Positions 22,135-33,954 of a stretch of DNA of 64,000 nucleotides are shown one piece after another. The notes beneath the pieces are model-generated. The model was not told where the DNA came from. It saw only the letters and a list, made by a program, of their open reading frames with translations, and made no database searches. Numbering within the stretch: the first letter of the stretch is position 1; the number at the start of each line of letters is the position of its first letter. The translations under genes and the position numbers were made by a program. Source of the stretch: Anodontia alba (lineage: Eukaryota > Mollusca > Bivalvia > Lucinida > Lucinidae); assembly GCA_964016985.1 (NCBI GenBank), contig OZ024825.1, positions 754,501-818,500 of the forward strand, in the 5' to 3' direction.

Positions 22135-22544
22135 CATCAACACCATTTTTGTGCGATGCGGTTCGATAAAATCATACCGCAACCGATGCGCGCGAAATTG
22201 CCGTAAGAAGCGCATAATTGAGAAGTGCTTCTTTCTTCTTATCTGTCTGTTTCCAGCGCATCATTCAGCAGAAATACCTCTCAACTCAAACACGGCATGG
22301 CTTTCTTCTAAGTACAGACACCAAAGTCATGTTTTGGTTACATTTTGGCCTGAAACTGCTTATTCACAAAGAACCATAGATAAAAAAAATAATATTACTA
22401 TTAGATAAGGCTGATGTTCAATTGGACTGCAATGGTGAAACCTTTGAAGTTAAACATGTTCCCTGTTTTCTCTGAGACTGCTTTTGCCTCTTTGTAGGCC
22501 TACTCTAAGTTGAAATATTAGCAAACTATATTGTAAATATTTTT

Positions 22545-22735
22545 TCTTACTTTTTTCCCAGAAAAGAGGACTTGGCATTTCTCATGCGAATCGTATCTTT
22601 TTTCCTTATTTTTCCCAGAACATTTCTTGGGAAACGATTCGCATGAAACGTCGTCCTATTTCTGGGAAAAACAAGAAAAACTATAGGAAAAATATTTATC
22701 ATTTGTTGTCCGCCAGTTTTGTTATGCTACTAGAA
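22545..22735. mobile_element. Family K palindromic MITE
   Basis: CCCAGAAAAGAGGACTTGGC pairs with CGTCCTATTTCTGGG, and CATGCGAATCGT with ACGATTCGCATG. The right arm contains TTTGTTGTCCGCCAG. Confidence 0.65.
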
Positions 22736-22739
22736 GTTT

Positions 22740-23435
22740 ATTAAGAAAAAAACATAACTTTATCAGATCCTTGAGCACTAAAGGGGTTTTAGTGGGGTTG
22801 TACGATATAATGTAGAATGTTTCTGTTTCTTTTTGTTTCTGTCCGCTTTGAGTGAAACCCTCATCCATCAGAAATACCTCTCACCTCAAACATGGCATGG
22901 ATGTATCATGATCATTTGCGGCGTATTTGTTAAACAAACATTTTTCTCTGTGAGAACCTCTACACACGTGTTGCACATCACAACTTAGACACTTTCTCCC
23001 AACAAGCCAATTGTGTAAATAAACAATTTTCGCATCTTCTAGTTAATTAAGAAGAAGATGGATAAATTTCTGACATGTTACCGACTACTGGTGCTGAGGG
23101 AATTGCAGTTCGGTTAAGCTGTTTTGCGTAATTCCTGTAATTTGGCTAACAAGACCAAGAAAATAAGCGGTATGACATTGTTTACTAACAAGAAACTCAT
23201 TAACCACGGATCCTCATTACTGATAAAATAATAATTATTTTGATAACCACTTTCTGAGGCGAAGTTAATGAATTAACAGCAGGGTGGCCATTAATCAACA
23301 GTTACCGTTAATCGGTAATCTTTCACAGGAGGTTCCCATCTTAGACAACTGTTAGAAAACTAGGGTTTCCGAGAAAATGCATTTTGTCACATCAAGAGTT
23401 TGAACAAATATTGTGGAAACATCGAATAACATAAT
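22740..23435. other. Intergenic, no recognised feature
   Basis: A short phrase CAGAAATACCTCTCAnCTCA occurs at 22270 and 22869, suggesting a local duplication. Nothing else could be assigned. Confidence 0.35.
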
Positions 23436-23438
23436 GTA

Positions 23439-23625
23439 TACAGTCAAACTTCAATGGCTAAAACATCTTTGGGACCATGAGACTTTGTACTAGACATGGA
23501 TAGTTCGAGCCACTGAGGGTTAATCATAGCGCCAGGTCAGGGGGCAAACGGGGATAATTTAGCGATGTCTTTTCGATCGTCTATACAATAATGGTATGTT
23601 GAGTGTACACATTAGAATCGCCTCG
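23439..23625. mobile_element. Family C MITE, left half only
   Basis: Starts TACAGTCAAACTTCAATGGC and stops exactly at the core-1 hairpin tip (CATTAGAATCGCCTCGG). The whole second arm is missing, as expected if a hairpin was cut or the copy ended at the symmetry axis. Confidence 0.75.
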
Positions 23626-23883
23626 GATGTTGCTCATCCGGGTAAGCTCAACAAAGTCGTGAGCTTGACTTGATACGATGTACAGAAATCACACCAAAGG
23701 TTATTGTCAAGTCATTTTGTACAGGCTAACTTTCCTGATTGTACGAAAAAAATCATATTAAAAAAAAAAACAAAAAAAACTCAGGACGTCATGTGTAAGA
23801 GGATTAAGGAGCATATCTTTTTCTAAAACAAAAAGCAGTGAAACTGTCCATCAGATAGCCGATAAAATGACATATGTGGTCAT

Positions 23884-24048
23884 AAATAATAATAATAATT
23901 ATAATGATAATAATAATAGTAATAGTTATAATGATTACTATGTGTGGGACGATTAAGGAAATTATTTTTTAAGCAGTGAAACTGTCCATCGGCGATTAGG
24001 CGGAATGAGCCGATAAAATGACATGCGTTCATAAATAACAACAACAAC

Positions 24049-24080
<32 letters not shown>

Positions 24081-24085
24081 GTTGT
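23884..24085. repeat. AAT/AAC microsatellites within a local duplication
   Basis: Runs at 23884-23910 and 24030-24080. The flanks CAGTGAAACTGTCCATC and GCCGATAAAATGACAT occur at about 23836 and 23975, so a segment of about 140 bp is duplicated. Confidence 0.8.
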
Positions 24086-24376
24086 TCGGCACGACATTGA
24101 TAACGATGGAGAAGTGAAGTGAATTATTTCGAAACACCAAGTATAAAATGCAAAAAAATCGACGGCAACCTAACCGATTTCCTTTACTTGTAACGCACAG
24201 TTATGTGGTGTAGTATTGTAATTTTGTACGTTTAATTAAAAACTTTATTCTTGGTCTGAGCGTACTTTTTTCATACGCTGTTTCAAAATAATAACGTTCA
24301 TGGTGTGAATGATTCTTTCTTTATTCATTTTTCAAATATCCACAGTTTGAATTATTTGAAACTCTACTACTTTTAA

Positions 24377-24642
24377 TCACGAAAACATACCTATATAATT
24401 TTGACCCTCTTAAACCCCACTTTTATAAAGTAAAACTAGGGTTTGCAGGGGTATACATTATATTTCTTATTTCTGCTCAAAACATATATTGTGGGTACTC
24501 GTTAGCCGAGGCGGTTCTAACGAGTACCCACAATCTATGTTTTGAGCAGAAATATGAAAAATACCAGAATTTTTATCTGAAAACTTTTCAGTCTTTGGCG
24601 GTGAAATTTTTAATATATTTCAATAGGCGTGTTTTCGTAATG
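24377..24642. mobile_element. Family A MITE (core 1)
   Basis: Runs from ATCACGAAAACATACC to GGCGTGTTTTCGTAATG. The hairpin tip is shortened on one side: the left arm stops at CTCGTTAG and then goes into CCGAGGCGGTTC. Confidence 0.85.
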
Positions 24643-24976
24643 TAATTATCAGGATGAGAACAGAAGAATACACATTTCTTTCTTTCTTTTATACACATGC
24701 ACATTTCGAATGTCAATGCTGAATAAAAATACAATCTAAACTGCCAAGTTTTTTTTTATTTTTCTCAAGAGACTGGCGCTTGCTGCAGACGTAACTAAAC
24801 AATATGCATTTTATTTCCAAATGCCACGTTTTCATTGTAATTTATTTTCATGTTATTTCAACAACTGTAAAACCAAATAAAAATAAACGTCTCTTTTTCT
24901 TGTTAAAAAACTGCCCTTCTGTTTATAGCAGAATGAAAATATTTATGATCATTCGCGTTATAATTTTAACTTCACA

Positions 24977-25257
24977 TCACGAAAACATGCCTATATAATT
25001 TTGACCTCATAAACCCCACTTTAATATAGTAAAACTGGGGGTTTACAGGGGTATACATTATTTTTTTTTCTTATTTTTGCTCAAAAACATAGATTGTGGA
25101 TACTCGCTCGAACCGCCTCGCCGAGGCGGTTCTAACGAGTTCTATAGTCTATGTTTGAGTAGAAATATGAAAAAAATATCAGAGTTTTTATCTGAAAATT
25201 TTTACACTTTTTGGAAGTGAAATTTTCTATATATTTGAATATGCGTGTTTTCGTATA
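24977..25257. mobile_element. Family A MITE (core 1)
   Basis: Runs from CATCACGAAAACATGCC to ATGCGTGTTTTCGTATAC. Core: ACTCGCTCGAACCGCCTCGC against GCGGTTCTAACGAGTTCTAT. The pairing is partly broken, so this copy is older. Confidence 0.85.
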
Positions 25258-25633
25258 CATGATGTGGGTAAAGAGCAAAAAAGGGTGACCAATTTGTGAA
25301 AGATTACAGAACAACTGAATGGGAGGGAAACCCCGAAAAATATGAGTAAATTATCGTTTTTGCAGGTGAATGCCTATCCCGAATTTGATCGTAAAGTCCT
25401 GTAAAATGTTGCTTAAATGGCGATTTTTCGCATTCCGTATACATATACGATCGGAGTTGACTATTTTGTTTTACAAAACTACAATAAAGCATTTGTGAAG
25501 TGTAGATCTATAACAAAGAAACATACAAAAACACAATAAAATAAAATAAATAATGAAATAATTTACTAACTGAATCTTTTGATAGAAAATGAAAACGAAG
25601 GTGAAAATCGCGCCTCTTGTGTTGTCGCAAACC

Positions 25634-25913
25634 ATCACGAAAACATGCCTATACAATTTTGACCCCCTGAAACCCCACTTTTATATAGTAAAACTGGGGT
25701 TTACAGGAGTATACATTATTTTTCTTATTTCTACTCAAACACATAGATTGTGGGTACTCGTTAGAACCGCCTCGCGTCGAGGTGGTTCTAACGAGTACCC
25801 ACAATCTATGTTTTTATCAGAAATATGTAAAATATAGAAATTTTTTATCTGAAAAATTTTCATTTTTTGGTGGTAAAATTTTCAGTATATTTGAATAGGC
25901 ATGTTTTCGTAAT
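25634..25913. mobile_element. Family A MITE (core 1)
   Basis: Runs from CATCACGAAAACATGCC to GGCATGTTTTCGTAATG, with near-complete CCTCGCGTCGAGG tip and full GTGGGTACTCGTTAG arms. Confidence 0.9.
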
Positions 25914-26079
25914 GGACACTTATACACTTCTGCTGTTCCTCAACTGTTTACTGCTAGATATAATTTCAGACATTTTAGAGCAGTGTCTGAGAAAAATTAC
26001 GATCTATGAGAAACGCAACGTAAGGGCACCATAATATATTTTGTGATAACCCTCAGTTCTCAACTTCATAATTTTTGTA

Positions 26080-26306
26080 TACAGTAAATATCCTAAAATT
26101 TCGAACACTTTATTCCACACTATTTTGGCCTAAATTTTGCTTTTTTTTTATACAGTTAGTTCTTTACACACTTAGTGGAATGGCAAACAGTATAGACCCT
26201 GATCAGACTGTTCATTCAGGAGCAGTCTGACCTGGGTCTATACTGTTTGCATATGAAATTTTGTCAGCAACTTTTGTGTACGAAAATTTAGGACATTTAC
26301 CGTACT
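26080..26306. mobile_element. Family F variant (core 2)
   Basis: Starts TACAGTAAATATCCTAAAAT and ends ATTTAGGACATTTACCGTA. The core pairs GCAAACAGTATAGACCCTGA with GGGTCTATACTGTTTGC; the middle U-A swap is matched on both arms. Confidence 0.8.
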
Positions 26307-26439
26307 GTTTGTCATCTCGTGGATGCGTCTTTGAGACTTTGTCACAAGTATAGACTTGACAAAACGGCTGCACTCACTCTATGACAACAAAAAACGCGTT
26401 TCGTTTCTGCAAAACGTCTAACAAGATGCACAGCACGAG

Positions 26440-26585
26440 AAAAGCTGCGCAGATCCAGATCAGAATGTGCTTCCGCGTTGTCTGCCCGGGACCTTCTTTG
26501 CCCACAGATATATCCTACAGTACCCATTGATTCTGTGAGCTGGCAACGAAGAATCTGATCAGACTATTTATTTGTTATAAGGCTC
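26440..26585. mobile_element. Family E fragment
   Basis: AGATCCAGATCAGAATGTGC and the phrase CAACGAAGAATCTGATCAGA are family pieces; the arms are incomplete. Confidence 0.45.
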
Positions 26586-26599
26586 CTTTCCTCGCGCTG

Positions 26600-27170
26600 T
26601 GCCATATTTACCGTTTCCATCCTAAATATTTGGAAACATTTACTGCCTACCATCCTTGTCCTAAAATTTGAACAGGATTATTTCATTTCTGTTGTTGCGT
26701 CCAAAACTGCTGGATGAATGACAAACAGTGTAGACCCTGATCAGACGCCGCGTTTTGCCTACACTGTTTGCTCGGGCCAGTCTGTCATATCTATCGTTTT
26801 CTTCCTAAATATTTTAAACACCTTAACTCCTTACCATACTTGTCATAAAATGGGACCAATTTTATTTTACTATCCGTTGATGCCTCAAAAAAGCTTGATG
26901 AATGCCAAAATAGTGTAGACCATGATCAGACGCCGCAGAATGCGGCGTCTGGTCTGGCTCTACACTGTTTGCTCAGGCCAGTCTGTCCCAATACTTAGCG
27001 TTAATATGGCACTTCCATTTTGAGAGCGTAGTAATGTTTTAATGAACTCTTCTTCACTGATATGAATACTGGAGACATACAATGTATCTTTGTGTTCTGT
27101 GACGTCTGATCTGGGTCTACACTGTTTGGTCAGACCCATTTATCCGAATGTTTAGGTTAAATATCTTAGC
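26600..27170. mobile_element. Cluster of three family F MITEs (core 2)
   Basis: Copies at about 26603-26813, 26790-27005 and 27040-27165 lie head to tail. The middle copy has the full core (TGTAGACCATGATCAGACGC, then GCGTCTGGTCTGGCTCTACA). The first and third have lost part of one arm. Confidence 0.7.
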
Positions 27171-27305
27171 TCTGTGAAAGAACAGGCACTGTAAGTTCGT
27201 TATACTCTGTAACAGTGACATCAACATTGTTCGCGTTCCTCAGATAAAACAGCCTGATTGTACGAGTATGATTAATTGTAGCAACTGCCAGGGTGGGATA
27301 CATAC

Positions 27306-27306
<1 letters not shown>

Positions 27307-27362
<56 letters not shown>

Positions 27363-27478
27363 GAGAGGCGACAGAGACAGACAGACAGGCAGAGGGAGTT
27401 TGATTAATTGCAGCGGGTGGAAAACACACACACACACACAGAGAGAGAGAGAGTGAAAGAGAGAGAGAGAGAGAGCCA
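27307..27478. repeat. (GA)n / (CA)n microsatellites
   Basis: About 27 GA units at 27307-27360, a short CA run near 27425 and another GA run up to 27475. Apparent Ser/Leu-rich frames here are artefacts. Confidence 0.95.
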
Positions 27479-27484
27479 CACCAT

Positions 27485-27600
27485 GTGAAAAGGTGTTTTA
27501 GGGCATATCTGAACAGCGAAAGCCCAGATCATTTTGGGTCTCCTCTCGGAAATGCGCAGCCTGATACGGGTCTTCGGTGTTGTCAAAGAAAAACTTTCGT
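27485..27600. mobile_element. Family E fragment
   Basis: ACAGCGAAAGCCCAGATCA and GATACGGGTCTTCGGTG are diverged family arms. Confidence 0.4.
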
Positions 27601-27660
27601 ACCACTGAAGTTTGTATCAATGTGTAGCGAAATACTTATATTATATAATTGTTATTATAA

Positions 27661-27972
27661 TACAGACAACCCTCTTTACAATTTGACTATCAAGAAACCT
27701 TCATTTAAGAGTTAAAAATTAGCCACACATTATGCAAGAATATTGTATTTAATAATTTAAAGGAACTTACGTTTTTGATATTTGTTAGAATCGCCTCAGT
27801 GAGGCGATTCTAACAAATATCCAAAAACATATGTTCTCTGAGAAAATAAGAACAAAACAAGACCTTCCTTACATATCAATCTACTCATTAAGTATTCTGT
27901 ACAACAGCAAATTCATTTTAATGGCAACGTCTTTGGGAACAATTGCTGTCGTTGTAACGAGGGTTCACTGTA
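27661..27972. mobile_element. Family D pogo-like MITE carrying core 1
   Basis: Starts TACAGACAACCCTCTTTACA and ends AACGAGGGTTCACTGTA. The core is perfect: TATTTGTTAGAATCGCCTCA faces TGAGGCGATTCTAACAAATA. Confidence 0.85.
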
Positions 27973-28083
27973 ACAAAATAGGAGCCAAACCTCACTTGCA
28001 TGTGCAAAAATTGGAAGATTTTATTGCCAAAATTTGAATGTTCTTGAAGATGTAAATTGGTAGGGTATTCTATCAGCTTTCCA

Positions 28084-28231
28084 AAACTATATGTAACACT
28101 TGTATGTTAGAATCGGTAGGATGGTTTTCAAGGTAATATGTTTTAAAAGTTTAATAATTTACATAAACGGGCATGAATTATGCAAATTAAATTAAAAATG
28201 CAATAACTCGACTTTGAATTTGGTCAATTTT
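28084..28231 (+). repeat. 148-bp segment repeated at 30704-30851
   Basis: Aligns without gaps to 30704-30851, and 28106-28231 differs by only one or two bases. Internal landmarks: TTTACATAAACGGGCATGAA and CAATAACTCGACTTTGAATT. No terminal inverted repeats are seen. Confidence 0.9.
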
Positions 28232-28328
28232 TATAACCAAGACAATTTTAGATACTTCAAAACAGCTTATTTTCGTTCACACCGTGTTGTTATACGAAAT
28301 AAAATCTGAAAATAAAATATTTTGATCT

Positions 28329-28531
28329 TTTTTTTTTTTTTTTTTTTTTGCACGTGCCTTTATATGCAAATACATTTCTTCAACGGTCATGATATTTGAA
28401 ATACGATATTAATATCTGACGTCCGCTACAATACTATATCCATTGTTTCAAAAGTTAGTATGAATCTGACCATAGAATATTTTCTTTTATTATTTATTGT
28501 GCAAAATATTGTAGGGTGAGCTTCCTTTAAC

Positions 28532-28562
<31 letters not shown>
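28329..28562. repeat. Poly-T and poly-A tracts
   Basis: T run at 28329-28349 and A run at 28534-28562, with unique DNA between. Confidence 0.9.
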
Positions 28563-28567
<5 letters not shown>

Positions 28568-28599
28568 TAAACTTTCAAATACTCAATGCTGAATTAGTG

Positions 28600-29400
28600 T
28601 TTAACACATGTTTAATCTATATATATCGACACCCACAAGAAGTTTTTCCCAATACGAATCACAATTCTATATGTGAATTTTACAATTTCTGGAATAAAGT
28701 GGTTAGTAATTGTATTTATATGTAACTAAGCAGCTGCGTGAAATAAGTATCAAGATGTGGATTAGGGCACACCGACAAATGTGACATTGAGCAAACTTAT
28801 ATTCAAATAAATAAATAAACTTTATTTCATAGAAGGAAACAAAAAAGTCGTTCACCGATCCAAATAAATAAGAAAAACGAAGCAGTTCCAATACAAATAA
28901 ATCAACATTGATTTCCAGAATCCTCTTGTAGACGGAATTTATTACCTTTGAGCCTATTTTTATTTCAAATTACTAGGGGTATTAATCAAAGATGATTTCT
29001 ACGATAATAAATTCTGCCAACTGATTAAAACCGTTAGATTCACACATGAAAAGCAGATAAACAGAGAAGATTTCAATTTATATTTATACAAATGTCGACG
29101 TAATGAAGAAACACAGAATAAAAACAAACAGAGTCTGTTCTACGTCAATATTTACTCACAGAATGTTTCTTTGATGGAGAGAAATGAACATGGATCCCAC
29201 TTGCGTTTTCACACATAAACCAAGCTGTATAAATACCCGAAATGATATCTAAACTGAGTCTCACTCCAATATTGTGGAAAACAATGTTAACAAATCATTG
29301 TTTTGCCTTTTTCTAACATTTGGTTAGGGCTAGGATTGTATATGGCATATAACAAATGAAAGATATAATCATTGATATTTTTTCCTTAAAAGTACAATTG
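28600..29400. other. Intergenic, repeat-poor
   Basis: No MITE was recognised. ATTAATCAAAGATGATTTCT near 28981 contains a TCF/LEF-like ATCAAAG site. Regulatory function is speculative. Confidence 0.25.
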
Positions 29401-29417
29401 CCAAGAATGAACAGCAG

Positions 29418-29747
29418 TACAGACAAACACTCGATACAACAACAAAATTCGTTATAACGACAATTTAACTGTCAAGAAATATTCGCTTAAGAGGTAACAA
29501 TTAGTCACAAATTATGCAAGAATATTGTGTTTAATATTTTAAAGAAACATGTTTTGGATATTTGTTAGAATCGCCTCAGTGAGGCGATTCTAACAAATAT
29601 CCAAAACATGTTCTGTGAGGAAATAAGAACAAAACAAGACTTTTCTTACATATCAATCCGCTCAAGTTTTCAGTACAACAGCAAATTCAACAAAATGGCA
29701 ACGCGTCTTTGGAAACAAATGCTGTCGTTGTAACGAGGGTCAATGTA
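29418..29747. mobile_element. Family D pogo-like MITE carrying core 1
   Basis: Starts TACAGACAAACACTCGATAC and ends TAACGAGGGTCAATGTA. The core hairpin GGATATTTGTTAGAATCGCC is perfectly mirrored. Internal sequence matches the 27661 copy. Confidence 0.85.
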
Positions 29748-29749
29748 CA

Positions 29750-30495
29750 TATACCACCCATATTCATATTAAGCTTTAGCACTCTGTAGGCTAAATCATC
29801 AGATGAAAATAAGTAATATTTCTCTTTTTTTTTCTCATAGAAACTAATAATCACAAATGGAATGGACACGTTTTGGGTACGGACATTTTTTTTTACTTAT
29901 ATATTTCACTGTGTGGAACACGTGGATATTTCTTCGAAAAGAAACAAAACCATCTGTAAAGAAACTCAGTTTGTTCATGATGCATATATATCATATTATA
30001 TAATGTTTAAGAACAAAAGAAAGAAAGAAAGCATGTACATCCCTGAAAGACAAGTTCGAACAGTTCGAAAGTGCCTGACCTTATTTTCATCTTTTTCGAA
30101 ATATGCATATGAAAATGCGTTTTGGAGGAGTCTTTCTTGATGAAACAGACTGGCTATATCAATTATGCAGTGAGACAAACGACTGAATAAACACCTAAAA
30201 GACAATTGATTCCTTGCCTCCACGTCTGGGAAAACAGTCTTTTCAATCTTAACATTATTAAAACTTTGAGCTGACAAATCAACAAGTTATTACCATCAAG
30301 CGAAACCTCGCACTTGACGAGATTTAACGGTATTTAATCAGAAAGCAGCCAGTATTTGGAGAGTGGACTGGAATTTTCTGATATTTCTCTTTGATCATGT
30401 TGATGTGATTTACCACGGATGATTTGACTTCAACTGCATGAATCCGAGAAGAGAGCATTGAATGATACGACGAGGATGAATTCCCGCAATATTGG
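29750..30495. other. Intergenic, no gene recognised
   Basis: Overlapping open frames on both strands at 29862-30277 have no splice signals or known domains. The segment 30280-30480 is repeat-free. Confidence 0.3.
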
Positions 30496-30496
30496 A

Positions 30497-30712
30497 TACC
30501 GATAATACCCTAAATATTCGGACATTATAAATCCTTACTATACTTGTCCTAACATTGAATACGTCCATTTTATTATCTATTGATGCGTTTAGAATTGCTT
30601 GATAATTGGCAAACAGTGTAGACCAAGATCAGACGCCGCGTTTGCGGCGTCTGATCAGGGTCTGCACTGTTTGCTTATGCCAATCTGTCCGATTACATAG
30701 GGTAAACTATAT
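30497..30712. mobile_element. Family F MITE (core 2)
   Basis: ATACCCTAAATATTCGGACA at the left. Core TGTAGACCAAGATCAGACGC opposite GCGTCTGATCAGGGTCTGCA. The right end runs into the 148-bp duplicated segment. Confidence 0.75.
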
Positions 30713-30851
30713 GTAAAACCTGGCTGTTAGAATCGGTAGGAGGGTTTTCAAGGTAATATGTTTTAAAAGTTTAATAATTTACATAAACGGGCATGAATTA
30801 TGCAAATTAAATTAAAAATGCAATAACTCGACTTTGAATTTGGTCAATTTT
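30704..30851 (+). repeat. 148-bp segment repeated from 28084-28231
   Basis: Near-identical, ungapped copy 2,620 bp away. It lies between two family F pieces (a core-2 arm resumes at 30852 with GATTCTGCAGCGTCTGACC), so it appears to have landed inside or between F elements. Confidence 0.9.
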
Positions 30852-30968
30852 GATTCTGCAGCGTCTGACCTGGTTCTGCCGTGTTTGCTCAGGCCTGTCT
30901 GTTCGAAAACATAGTGTAAATGCTATGATAGGGGACATTTTTTGTTCATTTAAAATGTGTTCTAAATA

Positions 30969-30970
30969 GT

Positions 30971-31023
<53 letters not shown>

Positions 31024-31043
31024 CGTGTCTGCGCGCACACACG
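30969..31043. repeat. (GT)n microsatellite
   Basis: GT run with single-base interruptions, ending GCGCGCACACACGTGTGTG. Confidence 0.95.
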
Positions 31044-31319
31044 TGTGTGTTTGTTATAAAATATTTGAGTCAGAAGATGAGAATATGGGGTATTATGGTC
31101 ATTATGTAACCTAACATTTCCTAGGGCGGCTTGAAAAGTTTAGACAAGATATGGGAGAAGGGTGAATTGGTGAAGGGGCGGGGAGGGGGAGGGGATAAAA
31201 ACCCGCCCGGCTTATTGCATAGGATTAAATGTCATGTCCTTATTGTATAGACATTAAATGCCTACTTTTGTGTAGCATAGTCGAACAGAGCTTCCGCTGT
31301 CTGCTTACGCGTTGGATAC

Positions 31320-31400
31320 TGTAGAATCAGCGGACCTGATCAGACTGCGCTGATGGGTAGGCTAGTCTATGCGTCTTGCTGTTTGCATGTATGACACAAA
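31320..31400. mobile_element. Family E fragment
   Basis: GATCAGACTGCGCTGATGGG and GTCTTGCTGTTTGCATG are partial arms. Confidence 0.4.
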
Positions 31401-31452
31401 ATGGCCCATTTTCTCGTATTACGGCTCCGATCCCAACGACTTTGTCTCTTGA

Positions 31453-31647
31453 CATACTGAATAAATTAAGATGCCACACCCACTTGTAATTTTCAGCCAA
31501 TCAGATTACTTGATCCAGGTTGTTGACAAAATTCAATACAAAATGACAAACAGTGCAGATCCAGATCAGTTGGCTTCTCCCAACTGATCTGGATCTACAT
31601 TGTTTGCGAAGGCAGGACATATCCGGGTTCAGCAGGACCAGGGTTAA
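31453..31647. mobile_element. Family G MITE (core 2)
   Basis: Shares CTGAATAAATTAAGATGCC, CAGCCAATCAGATTACTTGA and the right end TTCAGCAGGACCAGGGTTAA. The core pairs GTGCAGATCCAGATCAGTTG with CAACTGATCTGGATCTACA. Confidence 0.85.
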
Positions 31648-31689
31648 CAAGGAATATTAAATAACAGGTAAAAATGTAGACCGTTTCAA

Positions 31690-31882
31690 ACTTAAACATT
31701 CGGACACCTTTACACCTTATCATACTTGTCCAAATATTTGAGCAGATACATTTACTACTTGTTGATGTGCCTAGACTGCTGGATGAGCTGCCAACAGTGT
31801 AGATCCTGATCAGACATCTCATCAGGGTATTCATTGTTTGCTGAAGTCTGTTTGTTCGAATACTTAGGCTAAATATGGTAAT
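31690..31882. mobile_element. Family F MITE (core 2)
   Basis: AACATTCGGACACCTTTACA at the left, core GTGTAGATCCTGATCAGAC, right end GAATACTTAGGCTAAATATG. Confidence 0.7.
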
Positions 31883-32019
31883 AAGGAGAGGAAATTCATA
31901 AGCAAATTTGCTTTCGTTCCAGTCCTACTGTATTTTGTTTATTGTACGTTTGTGTCTTTGATTCTGAAGTATATATTTAAACTGAATATGGTACAATATT
32001 GTTTACTCATCTTGCAGTT

Positions 32020-32046
32020 GTTTTTTTTTTTTTTTTTTTTTTTTTA
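32020..32046. repeat. Poly-T tract
   Basis: Homopolymer. Confidence 0.95.
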
Positions 32047-32419
32047 TAGAAATATCAACAGATAGTAAAAATGAAGCATGGCGAGGACTAAGTTATCCAA
32101 ATGCTGAGGGTAATTAGGATAGAATCTTTATTTTGTGTCAAACTGAAAACTTAGTTTGAGACTCAGTTCGTAAGAAATTTGTTTATACATACCTTATTTC
32201 GAATTCATGTTCATGCAACATATAATTGATCCAGGATTAGAACGGAATCATAAGTTTATTTGGTTCTCCTGTAATAGGCTAAGTGTCGAGACTGAAACAA
32301 AAAGATACATTTCAAACTACATGTTTAAATACAGGTTACTTTAATAAAGTATCATACAAAAACTAAAGCTCAATATTTGTGGATTTGTGGAACTAGAATG
32401 TATAAGCAATAAAAACTGT

Positions 32420-32521
32420 AAAAAGAAAAAAGAAAAAAAAAAGTAACAGAAAAAAAGATAAACACGAGGTTAAAAAAAAAAAAAAAAAAAAACTGAGAGA
32501 AAAAAAAAAAAAAAAAAAAAA
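32420..32521. repeat. A-rich simple sequence
   Basis: Several long A runs broken by G; the Phe-rich reverse frame is an artefact. Confidence 0.95.
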
Positions 32522-32555
32522 TGAGCAGGCAAACATGATAATCGTAATAAGCTTA

Positions 32556-32852
32556 CATTTCTCAAAAATAGACATTTTATTATCCAAGAAAGGTTTAATA
32601 AATTGATATATGGTATTAATACAATCATAAAAGTGTGGCATTTAATAATGTTGCCAGCATAAATTCAGAGATACGATAAAAAAAAATATCATTTCATTAT
32701 TTATACACTACGAAAACGAGAGCCTAACTGAAATTTTACAGGCTGTCAGATGCCACATTTTATGGTCATATTGATACCATATATCAATTTACTAAACCTT
32801 TCTTGGATAAAAAAAACGTCTATTTTTATATTGAGCCTTTAAATAGAATCTC
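32556..32852. mobile_element. Family S palindromic MITE
   Basis: CTCAAAAATAGACATTTTAT and AAACGTCTATTTTTATATTG are the outer arms. AATAAATTGATATATGGTAT pairs with ATACCATATATCAATTTACT. The related copy at 37849 keeps a complete centre. Confidence 0.75.
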
Positions 32853-32955
32853 TAAAAAAGGTGAAAGAAAATATAAAAAAAGTAAAAGTAAAACAAAAGG
32901 TAAATAAATAAAATAATAATCCGTAGCTTTAGGAGCAAAGGCGGATTAGGAAGAC

Positions 32956-33231
32956 ATTACGAAAACATGCCTATTCAAAATATAGAAAATTTCACCTCCA
33001 AAAACTGAAAATTTTCAGATAAAAAACTCTGATATTTTTCATATTTCTGCTCAAAACATAGATTGTGGGTACTCGTTAGAACCGCCTCGGCGAGGCGGTT
33101 CTAACGAGTACCCACAATCTATGTTTAGAGCAGAAATAAGAAAACTAATGTATACCCCTGTAAACCCCAGTTTTACTATATAAAATTGGGGTTTAAGGGG
33201 GTCAATATTATATAGGCATGTTTTCGTAATG
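32956..33231. mobile_element. Family A MITE (core 1)
   Basis: Runs from CATTACGAAAACATGCC to GGCATGTTTTCGTAATG. The hairpin is perfect, with a CCTCGGCGAGG tip. One of the best-preserved copies. Confidence 0.92.
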
Positions 33232-33259
33232 AAATTCTGAGCAAGGATAACAGGAACTG

Positions 33260-33950
33260 CTGTCACTCTGAATTTACTGTCTAAAAGACATGGATTTATT
33301 TATCTTGTAATATTAAAGGAAACATTTCCTTTATCGTGGCAGGAAATGAAATCCCAAGACAGTAAAAACATTGTTTTTAAGTCAAATGTTCATTGATACT
33401 AGCATCAGTCACCGTGACAAAGCTATCGTTTGATCATTCGTTCCGCCCTTTTGACAGCATCGTCCCACCTTGATGGGCGTCAGTGGTGGCCGTTGAAGGA
33501 TGAAAATTGCTTCCTGCAATACTAATTGATCATGGAATTAAAATGTCTTGGGCTGGAACTACTGTGGCAGAAAGAAACAAATCAGAGGTGAATAAATTAA
33601 ACTATATGTCACCATCCTTCCTTTTAATTGTCCGATACGGACCCAATTTGAGGTTTTGAAATAAACAGACTGGGGCAAAACTGAGAAAATTATGGTCTAA
33701 ATAAGTACTATAAAACGAAGACAGTAAGATTAATGATTTTTTTTTCTCTCATTTACAATATAAAAAAGTAATGTATGCCATATGCAAAATATAATCAAAG
33801 AAGTAGGGCTCTGGTCAGACTTTGCACTACCAAACAGCGTAGGAATTGATCAGACTGTGTAAGCGCTACCTTCTGCAGTCAGCCTTTACCACTCTATGAG
33901 CGAATTCAGTAGTTTAAACATATTTTATTGCATCTAAACAAGCAATAGGG
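33260..33950. other. Intergenic, mostly unique
   Basis: A decayed family E arm (GATCAGACTTTGCACTACC-like) lies near 33812. The rest, including a GC-richer part at 33430-33510, has no recognised feature. Confidence 0.3.
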
Positions 33951-33954
33951 TCGG

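Noticed and set aside
27166..27586. Ser/Leu-rich reverse frames
   Set aside because: Translation of GA and CA microsatellites.
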